In this document: positions 5,303-6,378 of the stretch, piece by piece
Numbering within the stretch: position 1 is the first letter of the stretch
Layout of the letters: each line of letters opens with the position of its first letter
Assembly: GCA_903876815.1 (NCBI GenBank)
Contig: CAIRBL010000067.1
Location: 1 to 6,378 of the forward strand
Direction of reading: 5' to 3'
DNA: 6,378 nucleotides
Origin: an uncultured bacterium
GTDB lineage: Bacteria > Patescibacteriota > Patescibacteriia > UBA1558 > GWA2-36-10
The notes under the pieces: model-generated
What the model was told of the DNA's origin: nothing
Seen by the model: only the letters and a program-made list of their open reading frames with translations
The model's database searches: none
Made by a program: the position numbers and the translations under genes

Positions 5303-5328
5303 ATAACAAAAGCCTTAAAAGTTGTCAA
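5300..5328 (-). promoter_or_regulatory. Promoter of the TrpR-like repressor gene
   Basis: On the minus strand a consensus -35 TTGACA (5328-5323) is followed by exactly 17 bases and TATACT (5305-5300). Transcription should start near 5293, inside the palindromic operator, leaving a leader of about 25 bases. Confidence 0.85.
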
Positions 5329-5355
5329 AAGTGATAGCAATTTTGTAATATTTTT

Positions 5356-5377
5356 GCTAATTTTAGCTAAAATTTAG
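5356..5377. promoter_or_regulatory. Cluster of TTAG/CTAA half-sites between the divergent promoters
   Basis: CTAA, TTAG, CTAA and TTAG occur at 5357-5360, 5363-5366, 5367-5370 and 5374-5377. They include the 16-bp perfect palindrome AATTTTAGCTAAAATT (5359-5374). The half-sites match those of the 18-bp operator, but spacing differs (0 or 2 bases against 4), so binding by the same protein is uncertain. Confidence 0.45.
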
Positions 5378-5388
5378 TAAAAGATAGA

Positions 5389-5417
5389 TTGACAAAGTCG
5401 TTTTTTTATGCTAAACT
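5389..5417 (+). promoter_or_regulatory. Promoter of the small membrane-protein cluster
   Basis: A consensus -35 TTGACA (5389-5394) is followed by 17 bases and TAAACT (5412-5417), with an extended -10 TGC directly before it. Transcription should start near 5424. The -10 lies within CTAAACTTAG (5411-5420), which carries the same CTAA and TTAG half-sites as the repressor operator. Confidence 0.82.
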
Positions 5418-5432
5418 TAGTTTATCAATAAT

Positions 5433-5485
5433 AAAAGTTGGCAAGATTTGACGGAGAGCTTTTTCTCCTCAGATAGCCAGCTTTT
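5433..5485 (+). promoter_or_regulatory. Structured leader, attenuator- or riboswitch-like
   Basis: AAAAGTTGGC (5433-5442) pairs with GCCAGCTTTT (5476-5485) in a 10-bp stem with one G-U pair. Inside, GGAGA (5453-5457) pairs with TCTCC (5464-5468), leaving an asymmetric purine-rich internal loop (about 10 bases on the 5' side, 7 on the 3' side). The outer stem runs directly into ATTTTTATTT, as in an intrinsic terminator, yet lies between the promoter and the first gene. No known riboswitch class is recognised. Confidence 0.55.
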
Positions 5486-5501
5486 ATTTTTATTTAATCA
5501 T

Positions 5502-5711
5502 ATGTCAAAAGAATTACAATCATTTCATTTAAGCCAAGGCCAGGATCCTTGGGCTATGAGTCCAGGTTATGACAGTATTCACTCTTTTCAGCTAATTTCT
5601 AGTGGCAAAAATAAAGCTTTAAGAAATAGTGACTATTGGTTGATCTTTGTATTTTGTGCTTCGGGTGCCTTTCTTTTTCTTTGGGTAGCTGGACAAAATA
5701 ATTTATTTTAA
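5502..5711 (+). CDS. Small single-pass membrane protein (SF-W family), 69 residues
   Basis: Not a family I can name. The N-terminal 45 residues are polar; one hydrophobic segment spans about residues 47-63 (L-I-F-V-F-C-A-S-G-A-F-L-F-L-W-V-A). Positive charges before the segment (K36, K38, R41) suggest that the N-terminus faces the cytoplasm. Residues 28-46, S-F-Q-L-I-S-S ... N-S-D-Y-W, align without gaps with the next two small proteins. An extra S-F-H-L copy at 7-10 resembles the third protein. ATG 5502 is chosen; an in-frame TTG at 5448 would translate the leader hairpin. There is no Shine-Dalgarno site. It is the first gene after a strong promoter and leader. Confidence 0.75.
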   Translation: MSKELQSFHLSQGQDPWAMSPGYDSIHSFQLISSGKNKALRNSDYWLIFVFCASGAFLFLWVAGQNNLF

Positions 5712-5765
5712 AATCCACGAATTTTTAAATAATTAATTAACGCTTAAAAAGTAAGCAAAAAATTT

Positions 5766-5903
5766 ATGTCGCAAGTCAAATCTTTTCGCATGTGTTCTTC
5801 CAAAGGAGAACCAAGGTTAAAAAATGCGGAGTATTGGGCAATTATCACTTTGTGTGCGGTGTTATCATTTACAATGATGGCATTGAAATTGCCACAAGTT
5901 TAA
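5766..5903 (+). CDS. Small single-pass membrane protein (SF-W family), 45 residues
   Basis: This very short gene is supported by homology to its neighbours rather than by length. Residues 6-24, S-F-R-M-C-S-S ... N-A-E-Y-W, match the preceding protein at S1, F2, S6, S7, L13, N15, Y18 and W19 of the motif with no gap. A hydrophobic segment follows (about 25-39, A-I-I-T-L-C-A-V-L-S-F-T-M-M-A). K and R residues ahead of it predict an N-in orientation. It starts 54 bases after the first gene; a small 5-bp hairpin (5742-5756) lies in the gap. There is no clear Shine-Dalgarno site. Function unknown. Confidence 0.7.
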   Translation: MSQVKSFRMCSSKGEPRLKNAEYWAIITLCAVLSFTMMALKLPQV

Positions 5904-5936
5904 ATTAAATAATTAATCAAAAATAAAAACAAAAAT

Positions 5937-6101
5937 ATGGAAAACGAAAATCAACAATGTAAAGATTGTTCAAGTGGTGAGTGTAAATGTGTAAAATCTT
6001 TTCATCTCACAAGTCGCAAAGCCGTTCCCAACTGGGAAACCCATGAAAGCTGGTTGTTGCTTGCTCTCTTTATCCTAGAAACAGCCATTTTTACTTCATA
6101 A
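5937..6101 (+). CDS. Small membrane protein with Cys-rich N-terminus (SF-W family), 54 residues
   Basis: The N-terminus carries C8-K-D-C11 and C16-K-C18, a compact four-cysteine group that could bind a metal ion or iron-sulfur cluster, or react with thiols. Residues 21-39, S-F-H-L-T-S ... E-S-W, align without gaps with the motif of the two preceding proteins; S, F, L/M, S, D/E and W are kept. A hydrophobic segment (about 40-52) ends the protein. The cysteine group recalls the extension on the AhpC-type peroxiredoxin of this window, although the two are not alignable in detail. The gene starts 33 bases after the 45-codon gene and ends 4 bases before the next, so it is very likely co-transcribed. 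The ATG follows AAAAAT, without a Shine-Dalgarno site. Confidence 0.72.
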   Translation: MENENQQCKDCSSGECKCVKSFHLTSRKAVPNWETHESWLLLALFILETAIFTS

Positions 6102-6105
6102 AAAT

Positions 6106-6195
6106 ATGCAAACTAATATAATAGCACAAAGTACGTGGACGCCCATTTTAATTTTATTATTATTTAGTTGGGCACCGTACACATTGTATGCTTAA
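6106..6195 (+). CDS. Tiny membrane peptide, 29 residues
   Basis: This peptide is mostly one hydrophobic helix: T-P-I-L-I-L-L-L-F-S-W-A-P (about 12-24) after a short polar start with Q-S-T-W (8-11). It starts 4 bases after the previous stop and carries the same AAAAT-ATG context as its neighbours, which supports translation from the same message. It lacks the S-F-x-L-x-S motif, though the W just before the membrane segment could match the motif's last residue. At this length coding cannot be proven from sequence alone. Confidence 0.5.
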   Translation: MQTNIIAQSTWTPILILLLFSWAPYTLYA

Positions 6196-6217
6196 AAATT
6201 AAAACAAAAATTTGCTT

Positions 6218-6378
6218 ATGTACTTTCAAAAACAAATAAGAGATCAGAGTTGTCAAAAATCTCCTAACATGGAAATTAAAACTCTGGTAAAAGCCTCAAA
6301 TGACGATTTAACTCTCAGGAGAAAAGAAAATTTATTGGTGATAGACAAAGAAAAAAATATCAGTAATAAATCTTCTCC
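6218..6378 (+). CDS. Partial hypothetical gene, runs off the right edge
   Basis: At least 53 codons are open from ATG 6218 to the edge. The product so far is polar and charged, with K/R- and D/N-rich stretches (K-A-S-N-D-D-L-T-L-R-R-K-E-N) and no hydrophobic segment. It starts 22 bases after the 29-codon gene, in the same direction. A later in-frame ATG at 6269 is an alternative start. I do not recognise it, and the AT-rich sequence means part of the opening could be chance. Confidence 0.45.
   Translation, partial: MYFQKQIRDQSCQKSPNMEIKTLVKASNDDLTLRRKENLLVIDKEKNISNKSS

Noticed and set aside
6218..6378. Partial right-edge protein as a fourth member of the SF-W family
   Set aside because: A loose resemblance exists, but the spacing between S and D/E is off by one and there is no F or W and no hydrophobic segment.

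Overview
The window is low-GC and gene-dense. It most resembles a member of the Patescibacteria (Candidate Phyla Radiation): proteins are compact, most starts follow an A-rich stretch rather than a Shine-Dalgarno site, and short GC-rich palindromes sit between genes. This assignment is an inference, because no rRNA or tRNA marker is present. Stops are TAA and TGA, and TGA ends two of the genes, which fits the standard bacterial code rather than a UGA-recoded lineage.

Left edge (1-378): a small basic hypothetical gene on the + strand ends at an intrinsic terminator. This faces a second, longer terminator that closes the minus-strand genes.

Minus-strand block (5328 down to 326). In order of transcription it holds a YerC/YecD-type TrpR-like repressor, a three-cysteine ferredoxin, a Bcp/PrxQ thiol peroxidase, a Mn-type superoxide dismutase, an AhpC/Prx1-type peroxiredoxin with a cysteine-rich N-terminus, a beta-CASP metallo-beta-lactamase-fold nuclease, and two unrecognised genes. 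The middle of the block is an oxidative-stress island: the dismutase makes peroxide from superoxide and the two peroxiredoxins remove it. Hairpins after the ferredoxin and after the AhpC-type gene divide it into several transcription units. The two last genes are clearly richer in G+C (about 47% in sampled lines, against the 20s-30s elsewhere) and have strong Shine-Dalgarno sites, so they look like a different sequence class.

Divergent control region (5270-5501). The repressor gene has a near-consensus promoter (TTGACA-17-TATACT). An 18-bp perfect palindrome, ACTTTAGTTAACTAAAGT, overlaps its -10 and predicted start. The core of this palindrome closely resembles the E. coli trp operator. A second near-consensus promoter (TTGACA-17-TAAACT with an extended -10 TG) fires the other way. 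More TTAG/CTAA half-sites lie between and on the two promoters, so a repressor that controls both sides is plausible.

Plus-strand block (5389 to the right edge): behind the second promoter and a structured, attenuator-like leader lie at least four very small genes of 69, 45, 54 and 29 codons, then one that runs off the window. The first three encode single-pass membrane proteins that align without gaps over 19 residues just before the membrane segment (S-F-x-L/M-x-S ... D/E-x-W). This looks like a tandemly duplicated, unrecognised micro-protein family, and it is the best candidate here for an undescribed system.
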